NCBI GenBank assembly: GCA_029558315.1
Contig: JAKQFQ010000334.1
Location: 1 to 64,000 of the forward strand
Source: Bacillota bacterium
GTDB lineage: Bacteria; Bacillota; Clostridia; Lachnospirales; Lachnospiraceae
DNA: 64,000 nt
Direction of reading: 5' to 3'
Below the pieces are notes generated by a model. The model made no database searches, had not been told where the DNA came from, and saw nothing but the letters and a program-made list of their open reading frames with translations. The position numbers were made by a program, and so were the translations under genes. Positions 7,661 through 15,960 of this stretch are shown here, piece by piece; within the stretch, counting starts at the first letter, position 1; the number at the start of each line of letters is the position of its first letter.

Positions 7661-10594
7661 ATGACCGACAAAAAATATGATGCATTTATCAGCTATCGTC
7701 ATAGTGAACTGGATCGATTTGTAGCTGAAAAGATTCAGCGAGAGCTGGAAAATTATAAATTGCCCAGAGCTGTGAAACGAAATTCCGAAGGAAATGGAAA
7801 GAAGAAGATTGAGAGAGTCTTTCGTGATAAGGATGAACTGCCTTTGGCAAGCAACCTTTCTGATCCGATTAATAAAGCATTACAAAATTCGGAATTCCTG
7901 ATTGTCATTTGCACGCCAAGACTGCCACAGTCTGTATGGTGCAAGCTGGAGATAGACAGTTTTATTGCGATGCATGGAAGGGATCATGTACTGGCAATAC
8001 TGGCTGAGGGGGAACCGGAAGATTCATTTCCGGAGCAACTCCTTCATGAGGAACGACAGGTTGTGCTTCCGGATGGAAGCGTCAAGACAGAACAGCTTCA
8101 ATTAGAGCCATTGGCCGCTGATGTTCGTGGTAAAAATAGAACCGAGGTTATGAAAAATATTCGGGCTGAAAGTCTGAGATTGCTGTCTGTGATGTTTGAT
8201 GTCAGCTATTCGGATTTGCGACAGAGACATCGGGAAGAAAAACTGAAAAAAATAATTGGTATTACAACCTTTGCGGCTGTTGTGTGTCTGGCTTTTGGGG
8301 CTGTCAGCTGGATGATGGTAATGATGATTCAGAAACAGGCAGAATTGCTTGAGACACAGAAGATGGAATTGCAGGAAAGTAATGCACAGATTCAGGAACA
8401 ATATTGGATGTCGATGTCGCAAAATGAAGCACAGGTAGCGGAGAATGCCATGAGTCTGGCAGATGTAGGAAGGCGTAGGGAAGCTGCTGAAATGTTGCTG
8501 GACGTTATGCCTAAAAGCTCACAGGATTCAGAAATTCCATTTGTACCACAGGCCAACAGAGCATTAACCAATATTCTTGGTATTTATGATACCGGATATT
8601 TTCTTCAGCCGACCAATGTGTTTGAGTGTTCCACTACGGTATCCTATATGACAACTGACTCAAGCGGTCAATTCTTATTGGCAGGGGATGAAGCAGGTGA
8701 ATTATATCTTTATAATGTTAAAGAGGATAAGCTGCTGTATCAGGCTTCTACGCAAATAAACTATCTTTCGGAAAAATATATGGGATTTATTGATGAAGAA
8801 AGGCTATATTACACGACAGAGAATACTTTTGTAATCTATGATTTTGTGAATGAAACGGAAGTCCTTAATGTTTCACTTCAATACTCTGGTGTAAACTATG
8901 AGGTTTCCTGTTGCACAGATTATATTGCATTGTTTTCATTCGCTGATATAGCGGTTTATCAACTGGATACAATGAAAGAAGTATATCAAATTGATAAAAC
9001 GTCTATGGATGCAATGGCGACTGATTACATTGCAAATGCTTCTGTTAATATTGATGGAGCAATGCTGTCCGGTGATACGAATTATTTTGTCTATTATGAA
9101 TCTGAATATTCATCCACGCAGGATGTTCTTCCCGAGTATACATTTTATGTTTTGGATACTTCAACCTGGGAGGAACTCTGTACAACCCAGATAACGACAA
9201 GCTTCATTGACCAAATAAGAGTTTATGATGGCAAATTGATCATCAGTACATTTAACTCATTGGACTCGGAAGAAAGTAAAATTATTCAGTGCATAGACGT
9301 CAATACCGGAGAACTATGCTGGGAAAATCGAAATCTCACAGTTTATACAGACCATATGTATCATTGCACTGCATGGGGGAGCGATACTATTTTGATTGAA
9401 GCAGGGCGGCAGTTAATTATACTTGATTCTCTGACCGGAGAAACCATTGCAAGTAATGTTTTTCAAGATGATATCATGCAAATTGGTGCATTGGAGTCAA
9501 AGGGATTCTTTAAGATATGGTGTGGAGATGGTACTTATATAATCTGGAATTCGTCGCAATTGGATACAACATCATTCTCATTGCTTTCCATTAACTGTAG
9601 CGGAGAGATTATCCAAATAGTGCAGGGAGACGGCGCATATTTTGTAAGTCTGACGAATAATAAGGAAATTATTTATTATACATACAGTATGGGAGAGAAT
9701 GTAGAACAGATTACGGATACTAATTATGAAGAGGTGAGAGTATCTCCTGATGGTAAGTTCTGGGCTGGATTTGATACGGATACTTGTAATATTGATATTT
9801 TCGATGGAAGCAACAATGAAAAGTTATACAGTTACTTTTGGGAGGGGGATTATATAACACCGACATTTTGTTTTGTTAAAGACAGTTCTTACCTGGCGAT
9901 GGCGATGGCTGATGATGAGGTAACTATGGTTTTGTTTAATTTAGAGGATGGTACGACGACAGAATTCAACTGTGAGGAGTTGGTATATGCACATAGTGTT
10001 ACCTTTTCCTGCGATGGTACACAGATAATCGCAAGCAAAATAGAAGGCATCTTTTATGTGGATGTATTAACGGGAACAGTAAGTACGATTCCAGGTGATT
10101 TACTGCCTGAAAACTTTTATGACTACGATACTGTGTACAGTAGGGATCTGGAACATATAGCTTATCTGAATGCGGAGAAGGAAAGCATTGAAGTATTTAA
10201 TCTATCAACATATGAGATGGAAATGGAGATTACAATTGACACAAATAATGTCAACAATATACTTTTTTGCGATAACACAGATCATCTGCTGGTCGAGTAT
10301 AAAGATTCTACAAATGAGATATACAGTATTACAGCAGGAGAGTTGTGTATGCGTCTGGATGATGGAATATCAGAAACGGAAGAGATGTTCTATTTAGAGG
10401 AAAAAGATGAGTACTATATCAGATCTGACTTTAGAACGATTGTATTGAATGGAGCTTTCTCAATCTTAGAGGATATTTACACATTTCAAGCATATTTACC
10501 TAACCAGAATGCTTATCTGTTATCCGGCTCGGCTACTTATATTGTACCCAAGTATAATTATGATGATTTGATAGAAGCAGCAGAAAATTTCTAA
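7661..10594 (+). CDS. TIR domain / transmembrane / beta-propeller-like protein
   Basis: A 977-residue protein. A TIR domain occupies about residues 1-185: YDAFISYRHS at the first strand, FRDKDELPLASNL in the BB-loop region, and SVWCKLE placing E97 where NAD-cleaving TIR domains have their catalytic glutamate. One membrane helix lies at about 199-223, then a Gln/Glu-rich coiled segment (about 224-265). After a helical stretch come some 650 residues of short repeated strands (for example SSGQFLLAGDEAGELYLYN, SPDGKFWAGFDTDTCNIDI), which suggest a WD40- or PQQ-like propeller. The predicted layout is TIR inside, propeller outside. The gene stands alone between a muramidase and a terminator, with AAAGGAG before the ATG. 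Its ligand and output are unknown. Confidence 0.8.
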   Translation: MTDKKYDAFISYRHSELDRFVAEKIQRELENYKLPRAVKRNSEGNGKKKIERVFRDKDELPLASNLSDPINKALQNSEFLIVICTPRLPQSVWCKLEIDSFIAMHGRDHVLAILAEGEPEDSFPEQLLHEERQVVLPDGSVKTEQLQLEPLAADVRGKNRTEVMKNIRAESLRLLSVMFDVSYSDLRQRHREEKLKKIIGITTFAAVVCLAFGAVSWMMVMMIQKQAELLETQKMELQESNAQIQEQYWMSMSQNEAQVAENAMSLADVGRRREAAEMLLDVMPKSSQDSEIPFVPQANRALTNILGIYDTGYFLQPTNVFECSTTVSYMTTDSSGQFLLAGDEAGELYLYNVKEDKLLYQASTQINYLSEKYMGFIDEERLYYTTENTFVIYDFVNETEVLNVSLQYSGVNYEVSCCTDYIALFSFADIAVYQLDTMKEVYQIDKTSMDAMATDYIANASVNIDGAMLSGDTNYFVYYESEYSSTQDVLPEYTFYVLDTSTWEELCTTQITTSFIDQIRVYDGKLIISTFNSLDSEESKIIQCIDVNTGELCWENRNLTVYTDHMYHCTAWGSDTILIEAGRQLIILDSLTGETIASNVFQDDIMQIGALESKGFFKIWCGDGTYIIWNSSQLDTTSFSLLSINCSGEIIQIVQGDGAYFVSLTNNKEIIYYTYSMGENVEQITDTNYEEVRVSPDGKFWAGFDTDTCNIDIFDGSNNEKLYSYFWEGDYITPTFCFVKDSSYLAMAMADDEVTMVLFNLEDGTTTEFNCEELVYAHSVTFSCDGTQIIASKIEGIFYVDVLTGTVSTIPGDLLPENFYDYDTVYSRDLEHIAYLNAEKESIEVFNLSTYEMEMEITIDTNNVNNILFCDNTDHLLVEYKDSTNEIYSITAGELCMRLDDGISETEEMFYLEEKDEYYIRSDFRTIVLNGAFSILEDIYTFQAYLPNQNAYLLSGSATYIVPKYNYDDLIEAAENF

Positions 10595-10602
10595 ACAGCA
10601 AT

Positions 10603-10634
10603 AAAAAAGCTTCCATAGCGATGGAAGCTTTTTT
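10603..10634. terminator. Strong bidirectional terminator after the TIR gene
   Basis: AAAAAAGCTTCCAT (10603-10616) and ATGGAAGCTTTTTT (10621-10634) are perfect complements around AGCG. It serves the TIR gene and the convergent minus-strand gene. Confidence 0.92.
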
Positions 10635-10662
10635 CGTAACAGGAAACTACTCATATGATTCA

Positions 10663-11826
10663 TTAGTTAATAGTTACATTTTCTTCAAGATAGTTGATGA
10701 CCTTGTCTGTGAGTGCAGCCTGTGCCAGATAGTTATATCCGTACTGTGTAATTAATTCCTGATAAGAAGCATCATCGCATCCCTGTGCAGTAAAGTAGGC
10801 TTTGACTTCTTCTTCAGTATTTGTCAGACCGGCTGTTTCATAAATGTATTGGATTGCAAGGAAATACTCTACATCATGTTTGGCTGTCTCGGTACAGAAG
10901 GTTAGATATTCTGCTTCAGTGGGATAACCATACATTTCATAGGTGTTATTGTATATTGTAATTCCATATTGCTGATTAAAGGAATTCATCTGTTGTTCAT
11001 TCTGATAATCATAAAGTTTGACTGCATTATCCAAATAAGCTTGAGGATATTGAGATATTACACTGTTGCTGGAAAGAGAGGTCTTGATTGCACGCTCAAG
11101 ATTACTGTCATAGTAGGATTGTGTAAGGTAATCTTTATATCCGTCAGCAGTAGAGGCAACATCCGAATAATAAGTTTGTACAAAGGAATCATTAAATTCC
11201 GGAACAACATAAATACCATGGAAAGTAATGTCATAATCGACAGTCAAGCCAGCCAGCTTAGGATCAACAAAGTCGGCTGGGAAAGTTACCGTAGTACTAA
11301 ACTGATCGCCGGCACTGTGTCCGGTAAGAACGGTATCGAATTCCGGAGTCCAGGAAGCCTGCCCAATTATAAAATCTGCACCGCCATCTGATTCAGTGAT
11401 TGCATTTAGGGATGCACCACTTACTGTTGCGGTATAGTAGATATTCACCTTATCGCCCACTTTACTAACTAAAGCACTGTTGTCTGAAATGGTAGCATAG
11501 GATTCACAAACACTCACGATGTCTGATGTTAATTGATCTTCAGTTGGCAGCAAATCTGCTTTGTTAAAGGAAATGCTTTGATAATCAACCTGAATATAAT
11601 CATTAATATCAATTCCTGCAATGGTTCCCTCTTTGGTTAATCCACGACTAAAGTCGATTTTGGAATTCTGATAAACAATCACAAGAACAATGATTGAAGC
11701 AACAATCACAAGCGGGATTAGAATTGCCCACATTGTTGCCATTGCACGTTTCTTTTTTTGTGTTTTTCTGGCATTTTCCATATCCAAACGTTTTTGCTTG
11801 GATTTACTGATTTCATTCTGACTCAT
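10663..11826 (-). CDS. Membrane-anchored trigger-factor-like peptidyl-prolyl isomerase
   Basis: A 387-residue protein beginning MSQNEISKSKQKR. I chose this ATG because AGAGGAGGAAATT precedes it directly on the minus strand; an upstream in-frame start has no such site. A Lys/Arg-rich tail precedes one membrane helix (about 32-52). Residues about 115-205 look like an FKBP-type isomerase domain (VGDKVNIYYTATVSG, then FIIG, FDTVLTGHSAGD and YDITFHGI). The remainder is helical and resembles the trigger-factor C-terminal chaperone domain. It would act outside the membrane on exported proteins. It lacks the ribosome-binding domain of true Tig. The isomerase call is from domain pattern only. Confidence 0.75.
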   Translation of the reverse strand: MSQNEISKSKQKRLDMENARKTQKKKRAMATMWAILIPLVIVASIIVLVIVYQNSKIDFSRGLTKEGTIAGIDINDYIQVDYQSISFNKADLLPTEDQLTSDIVSVCESYATISDNSALVSKVGDKVNIYYTATVSGASLNAITESDGGADFIIGQASWTPEFDTVLTGHSAGDQFSTTVTFPADFVDPKLAGLTVDYDITFHGIYVVPEFNDSFVQTYYSDVASTADGYKDYLTQSYYDSNLERAIKTSLSSNSVISQYPQAYLDNAVKLYDYQNEQQMNSFNQQYGITIYNNTYEMYGYPTEAEYLTFCTETAKHDVEYFLAIQYIYETAGLTNTEEEVKAYFTAQGCDDASYQELITQYGYNYLAQAALTDKVINYLEENVTIN

Positions 11827-11921
11827 AATTTCCTCCTCTGATGCATTTTGACCTTTCAAAAGTCCAATGTACAGTATATCATATTTCAAAAATTAATAAA
11901 GAGTTTCCATTGGAAATGATG

Positions 11922-11927
11922 TATAAT
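11922..11927 (+). promoter_or_regulatory. Candidate -10 upstream of recJ
   Basis: TATAAT lies 42 bases before the recJ ATG, in the gap shared with the divergent isomerase gene. No clear -35 is visible. Confidence 0.3.
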
Positions 11928-11969
11928 GGGAAAGAAAGATAAGAGAAAGGAATTACGGGGTGCCGTACA

Positions 11970-13751
11970 ATGGAACAGTGGATCTTAATGCGAAAAGGTG
12001 CTGATTATCAGGCTCTTTCGGAAGAATTTGGTATATTGCCGGTAACAGCCAGGGTAATTCGGAACCGAGGTATGATAACCAGTCAGGATTTTGATGAATA
12101 TCTTCATGGAACAATTGCCTGTTTTGGACAAGCCAGGGATATGAAAGATATGGAATTGGCTTGTGATATATTAAGAGAAAAAATAGAGCAACATAAGAAG
12201 ATAAGGATTATTGGGGACTATGATATTGACGGTGTGTGTGCAACCACTATTTTATGGAAAGGATTACAGAGTGCCGGAGCCTGTGTCGATGCAGTAATTC
12301 CGCATCGGGTGAAGGATGGTTATGGTTTAAACAAAGAAATGATTGAGCGAGCCAATATAGACGGAATTGATACCATCCTGACCTGTGATAATGGAATTGC
12401 AGCAAGAGAAGAGATTGCCTATGCCAAGATGCTTGGAATGACCGTAATTATTACAGATCATCACGAAGTCCCATATGAGGATGTGCAGGGAGAACGCCAT
12501 TACCTTATTCCTGAAGCTGACGCAGTTGTTGATCCGAAACAGGAAGCTTGTGGATATTCCTTTAAAGGGATTTGTGGTGCTTTTGTTGCATATAAACTGA
12601 TAGAATGCTTTTTTGCGCTTAATGCAGCTTTGGTTACCGATGCTTTGGTAATGGACGCCCTTTGGGATGAGTTGCTCCAACTGGCAGCCTTTGCAACTGT
12701 TGGAGATATTATGGAGTTAAAAGGGGAGAATCGTGCATTAGTAAAAGAGGGACTGAGTCGGATGCGGAATGCGAAGTCACATGGCATAAAAGCATTGCTT
12801 AGTGTGCTGGGACTGACGGGAACCTGCCTTTCCACCTATCATTTAGGCTACCTTTTAGGACCCTGTATCAATGCAACCGGAAGAATTGACACAGCAGAGC
12901 GTGCACTGGAATTACTGATGTCACAGGATGATGTAACGGCAATGCAGCTGGCTTCTGAATTAAAGGCAATGAATGACAGCAGAAAAGCATTTACCGAAAA
13001 GGGAACTGAAGAAGCGGTAGCACAGATTACGAGAGGAGAGCATAAAGACAGTAAGGTATTGGTTATCTATCTAAAGGATTGCCATGAAAGTATTGCCGGA
13101 ATTGTTGCGGGGAGAATTCGAGAACGATATGGAAGACCAACGCTGGTGATTACAGATGCAGAGGATGGGCTGAAAGGATCAGGAAGATCGATTGAGACAT
13201 ATCATATGTATGATGCATTGGCCGCAGTAGGCGATATTTTCACCAAATTTGGTGGACATGCACAGGCGGCTGGCTTTTCGCTGCCAAGAGAGCGGCTGGA
13301 AGAACTGAGAAAGCGACTGAATGAAAACTGCAGCTTGACGCAGGAAGATTTCAGGGGAAAGATTTATATCGATGTGGATCTTCCGCTTTCTTATGTTGAT
13401 ACAAGATTACTGGACGAATTGACACTGATGGAACCATTTGGTAATGGAAATGAAAAACCGATGTTTGCAAGAAAAGGTCTTATATTAACAGAGGGAAAAC
13501 TCTTAGGAGCTGAGGGCAAGGTTGGAAAGTACAAGGTATGTGAGACTGATGGGGCGGTGTATGAACTGACGATGTTTTATAGAAATCAGGAGTTCCTGCA
13601 ATTCCTTAGAGAGCAGCATGGTGCGGATGCGGTGGATGGAATTCTTGGCAAAAGAGGGGGAAGAATTCCGATTTCGATTGCATATTACCCACAGTGGAAC
13701 GAATATCAGGGAAGAAAGAGTATACAGATTGTAATTGCAGATTATTGCTAG
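11970..13751 (+). CDS. recJ: Single-strand-specific exonuclease RecJ
   Basis: A 593-residue DHH-family 5'-3' exonuclease for single-stranded DNA in recombination and repair. Metal-binding motifs are visible: IGDYDIDGVCATTIL (D83, D85, D87), LTCDNG (D140), TDHHEVP (D163, H164, H165). In the DHHA1 part, GSGRSIETYHMYDAL and KFGGHAQAAGF bind the substrate strand. The C-terminal OB-like domain follows. An atypical stretch at about 210-230 (FFALNAALVTDALVMDALWD) lies in the region that is usually the linker of domain I. Start ATG with a weak GGGG upstream. Followed by an acyltransferase 11 bases later. Confidence 0.93.
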   Translation: MEQWILMRKGADYQALSEEFGILPVTARVIRNRGMITSQDFDEYLHGTIACFGQARDMKDMELACDILREKIEQHKKIRIIGDYDIDGVCATTILWKGLQSAGACVDAVIPHRVKDGYGLNKEMIERANIDGIDTILTCDNGIAAREEIAYAKMLGMTVIITDHHEVPYEDVQGERHYLIPEADAVVDPKQEACGYSFKGICGAFVAYKLIECFFALNAALVTDALVMDALWDELLQLAAFATVGDIMELKGENRALVKEGLSRMRNAKSHGIKALLSVLGLTGTCLSTYHLGYLLGPCINATGRIDTAERALELLMSQDDVTAMQLASELKAMNDSRKAFTEKGTEEAVAQITRGEHKDSKVLVIYLKDCHESIAGIVAGRIRERYGRPTLVITDAEDGLKGSGRSIETYHMYDALAAVGDIFTKFGGHAQAAGFSLPRERLEELRKRLNENCSLTQEDFRGKIYIDVDLPLSYVDTRLLDELTLMEPFGNGNEKPMFARKGLILTEGKLLGAEGKVGKYKVCETDGAVYELTMFYRNQEFLQFLREQHGADAVDGILGKRGGRIPISIAYYPQWNEYQGRKSIQIVIADYC

Positions 13752-13762
13752 AGAGGTAAAAG

Positions 13763-14812
13763 ATGGAAACAAAACGTTTTAATTATATTGATATGTTAAA
13801 AGGAGTCGGCATTATATGTGTTGTAGCCGGACATTCAACAATGCTTCCGGTGGCATTACAGCAGTGGGTAGAGTCTTTTCATATGGCTTTATTCTTTGTT
13901 GCAGCAGGCGCTTTGATTGGGCAACAGAAGAGCTATACCAAAACGAGTGAAACAGTAATTAAGGCTAGAAGCAGGTCAATTCTGATTCCTTTTTTCTGGT
14001 TTAGTCTGATTGCGATGCTGTGGGATACTGTTGGACTCTACCTGGATCCGCAACAGTATAATGTGAGCGGATTAAAAGAAAAAATATGGGATTCCTGTAC
14101 ATTTTATGGTGTTTCGGTTCTTTGGTTTTTACCGGCCTTTTTTGTGGCAGTTACCGGATATCAGATCATGCGCAGATATGTTAAACTGTGGATTACAACG
14201 ATTATTGTAATTGGATTGGCAGTGCTGGTATGTCTATGTGATTCCATTCCTGATTATATATTGGGAATGGATAAGAGTCCACTTGTCTTTTTCCTGCAGG
14301 TTGCATTTGTATTCTGGCGTGGTGTGATCGGTATGTTGTTCTGTGCAGTTGGCGAGATTGCTGCATGGGGCGTTGAAAGATTACGTGAACACAGAATGAT
14401 CAAGCTTTTGCTGGGAATAGTGCTCCTGGCAGGCGGAACCTTCCTTGCAATGAAGAATGGAATGGTCTCGTTTCGTTATCTGATCGTTGGCAATATGGCA
14501 TTGTTCTTCCTGATCGGAAGTGCAATATCTATTGGATTTTTGTTCCTATGCGAATGGATTGGAGAGTTTAGACCGATGGAATATCTTGGGAGATACTCCA
14601 TGGTTATATTCCTTACCCATCTGGATCTTCGGGTAATGAATATTGCAATTAAATGTTCGGATAAAGTATTTGCCCTAACAGATAATAATTTCGCAAAATA
14701 TATCACAGTAGGAATTGTGCTGATTTTATTAGAACTGGTGATTGTTAATGTGATGGATCGTTATTTTGGATTTTTGTTAGGTAAGAAGCGAAGAGAGAGG
14801 AAGGAAATATAA
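13763..14812 (+). CDS. Acyltransferase-3 family integral membrane protein
   Basis: A 349-residue protein with about ten hydrophobic helices. The N terminus FNYIDMLKGVGIICVVAGHS carries the conserved Arg/Lys-x-Gly and H23 of the acyltransferase-3 (OafA/NodX-like) family. SFHMALFFVAAG (38-49) is the second family signature. Members transfer O-acyl groups to surface polysaccharides, peptidoglycan or lipids; the substrate here cannot be told. GAGAGGT precedes the ATG. It follows recJ closely, and the pfkB-family kinase starts on the next base after its stop, so the three are probably co-transcribed. Confidence 0.82.
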   Translation: METKRFNYIDMLKGVGIICVVAGHSTMLPVALQQWVESFHMALFFVAAGALIGQQKSYTKTSETVIKARSRSILIPFFWFSLIAMLWDTVGLYLDPQQYNVSGLKEKIWDSCTFYGVSVLWFLPAFFVAVTGYQIMRRYVKLWITTIIVIGLAVLVCLCDSIPDYILGMDKSPLVFFLQVAFVFWRGVIGMLFCAVGEIAAWGVERLREHRMIKLLLGIVLLAGGTFLAMKNGMVSFRYLIVGNMALFFLIGSAISIGFLFLCEWIGEFRPMEYLGRYSMVIFLTHLDLRVMNIAIKCSDKVFALTDNNFAKYITVGIVLILLELVIVNVMDRYFGFLLGKKRRERKEI

Positions 14813-15739
14813 ATGATTGTAACAGTAACACTGAATCCGGCGCTGGATAAGACGGTAGGCATCGATACCTTAATTCCCGGGCATGTAAATCGGTTGAATA
14901 GTGTGGCGGAATTTGCCGGAGGAAAAGGCATTAACGTTACAAGAGTATTGGCCCAGTATGGGAAGAATGTAATGGCAATGGGGTTCCTTGGCGGATATGC
15001 CGGTAAATTTATCAAAAAGGAAGTGGAGCGTTGTGGCGCCGTCTGCAATTTTACAACAATTGCAGGAACAACAAGGACGAATACCAATATCCTTGGAAAA
15101 GATGGATATGTAACAGAACTGTTAGAACCAGGACCGGTAATTACTGCGAGAGAACAACAGAGTTTTCTGGAAGCGTATACGCAGATGGCTTCTGATGCCG
15201 AGGTGATTCTGCTATCCGGCAGTCTTCCGGTTGGCGTAGATGAGGGCTTTTACGGAGAATTGATTCGGATTGCCAATATTAAGAACCGGAAGGTAATTCT
15301 GGATACCAGTAAAGAGGCTTTATGTGCAAGTGTGAAATGGTTGCCTTATATGATTAAGCCGAATGTAAAAGAATTGGAATTCCTGATGGGAAGAAAGCTG
15401 GATGGCATCGAAAAGATTACTGAGGCAGCAAAGGAATGCTGTCAGAAGGGAATTGCCAAGGTGGTAGTCTCGATGGGAGATAAGGGACTGCTGTATGTGG
15501 ATGCGAAGTGCAAGATTCATGCTACAGCACCTAAACAAAAGGCGGTCAATACCGTTGGATGTGGAGATTCACTTGTTGCGGCTATGGCGATGTCAATGGT
15601 GGAGAATGAGGAAACAGTCTCTTCCCTGAAAAGGGCAGCAGCTATTTCTGCGGCAAATGCGACAACACTAGAAAATGGAGTAGTTCCTCAGGTTTTAGCA
15701 GAACAATTGATGGAGAAGGTCAGAATTAGAGCTGTATAA
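14813..15739 (+). CDS. PfkB-family 1-phosphofructokinase / tagatose-6-phosphate kinase
   Basis: A 308-residue sugar kinase. The start MIVTVTLNPALDKTV and AGGKGINVTRVL (35-46) match the FruK/LacC branch. The PfkB signature VNTVGCGDSLVAA has the catalytic D252, and VSMGDKGLL is the ATP-side motif. The branch phosphorylates fructose-1-phosphate or tagatose-6-phosphate. No PTS genes or sugar regulators are adjacent, so the substrate is undecided. GAGAGGAAGG precedes the ATG. A terminator follows. Confidence 0.85.
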   Translation: MIVTVTLNPALDKTVGIDTLIPGHVNRLNSVAEFAGGKGINVTRVLAQYGKNVMAMGFLGGYAGKFIKKEVERCGAVCNFTTIAGTTRTNTNILGKDGYVTELLEPGPVITAREQQSFLEAYTQMASDAEVILLSGSLPVGVDEGFYGELIRIANIKNRKVILDTSKEALCASVKWLPYMIKPNVKELEFLMGRKLDGIEKITEAAKECCQKGIAKVVVSMGDKGLLYVDAKCKIHATAPKQKAVNTVGCGDSLVAAMAMSMVENEETVSSLKRAAAISAANATTLENGVVPQVLAEQLMEKVRIRAV

Positions 15740-15747
15740 ATAGAAAA

Positions 15748-15773
15748 CCACCGTTGCGGCGGTGGCTTTCTTT
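15748..15773 (+). terminator. Terminator after the pfkB-family gene
   Basis: CCACCG (15748-15753) pairs with CGGTGG (15760-15765), followed by CTTTCTTT. Confidence 0.82.
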
Positions 15774-15777
15774 ATGA

Positions 15778-15786
15778 GGGGGGGGG
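15778..15786 (+). repeat. G9 homopolymer in the gap before murE
   Basis: Nine consecutive Gs lie just after the terminator. The run is far longer than expected in this AT-rich sequence and may vary in length. It lies in no gene; the nearest promoter starts over 110 bases further on. The rest of the 221-base gap (15740-15960) holds the terminator and that promoter. Confidence 0.9.
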
Positions 15787-15901
15787 AGATAGTAAGCGTT
15801 GCATCTATCCAAATAAAAGAATAAAGAATAGATGTGTACAATTTGTGAGAGAAAAGTGAATAATTATTGGATGATGAAAATGCAGGTGTGGACAGGCTTT
15901 C

Positions 15902-15930
15902 TTGTCAATTAAGGGAAAAAGGTATAGAAT
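15902..15930 (+). promoter_or_regulatory. Promoter of the murE-priA-def run
   Basis: TTGTCA (15902-15907) and TAGAAT (15925-15930) have a 17-base spacer, a good sigma-A type match. It is 31 bases upstream of the murE start and is the only clear promoter ahead of the long forward run. Confidence 0.65.
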
Positions 15931-15960
15931 ATACTATATTGCGCACTTGGAGGTAGTAAA

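Noticed and set aside
6803-10594. Phage-defence island built around the TIR gene and muramidase
   Set aside because: No nucleases, helicases, integrases or other defence genes are near. The flanks are SecDF and RecJ-type core genes, and base composition looks like the surroundings.
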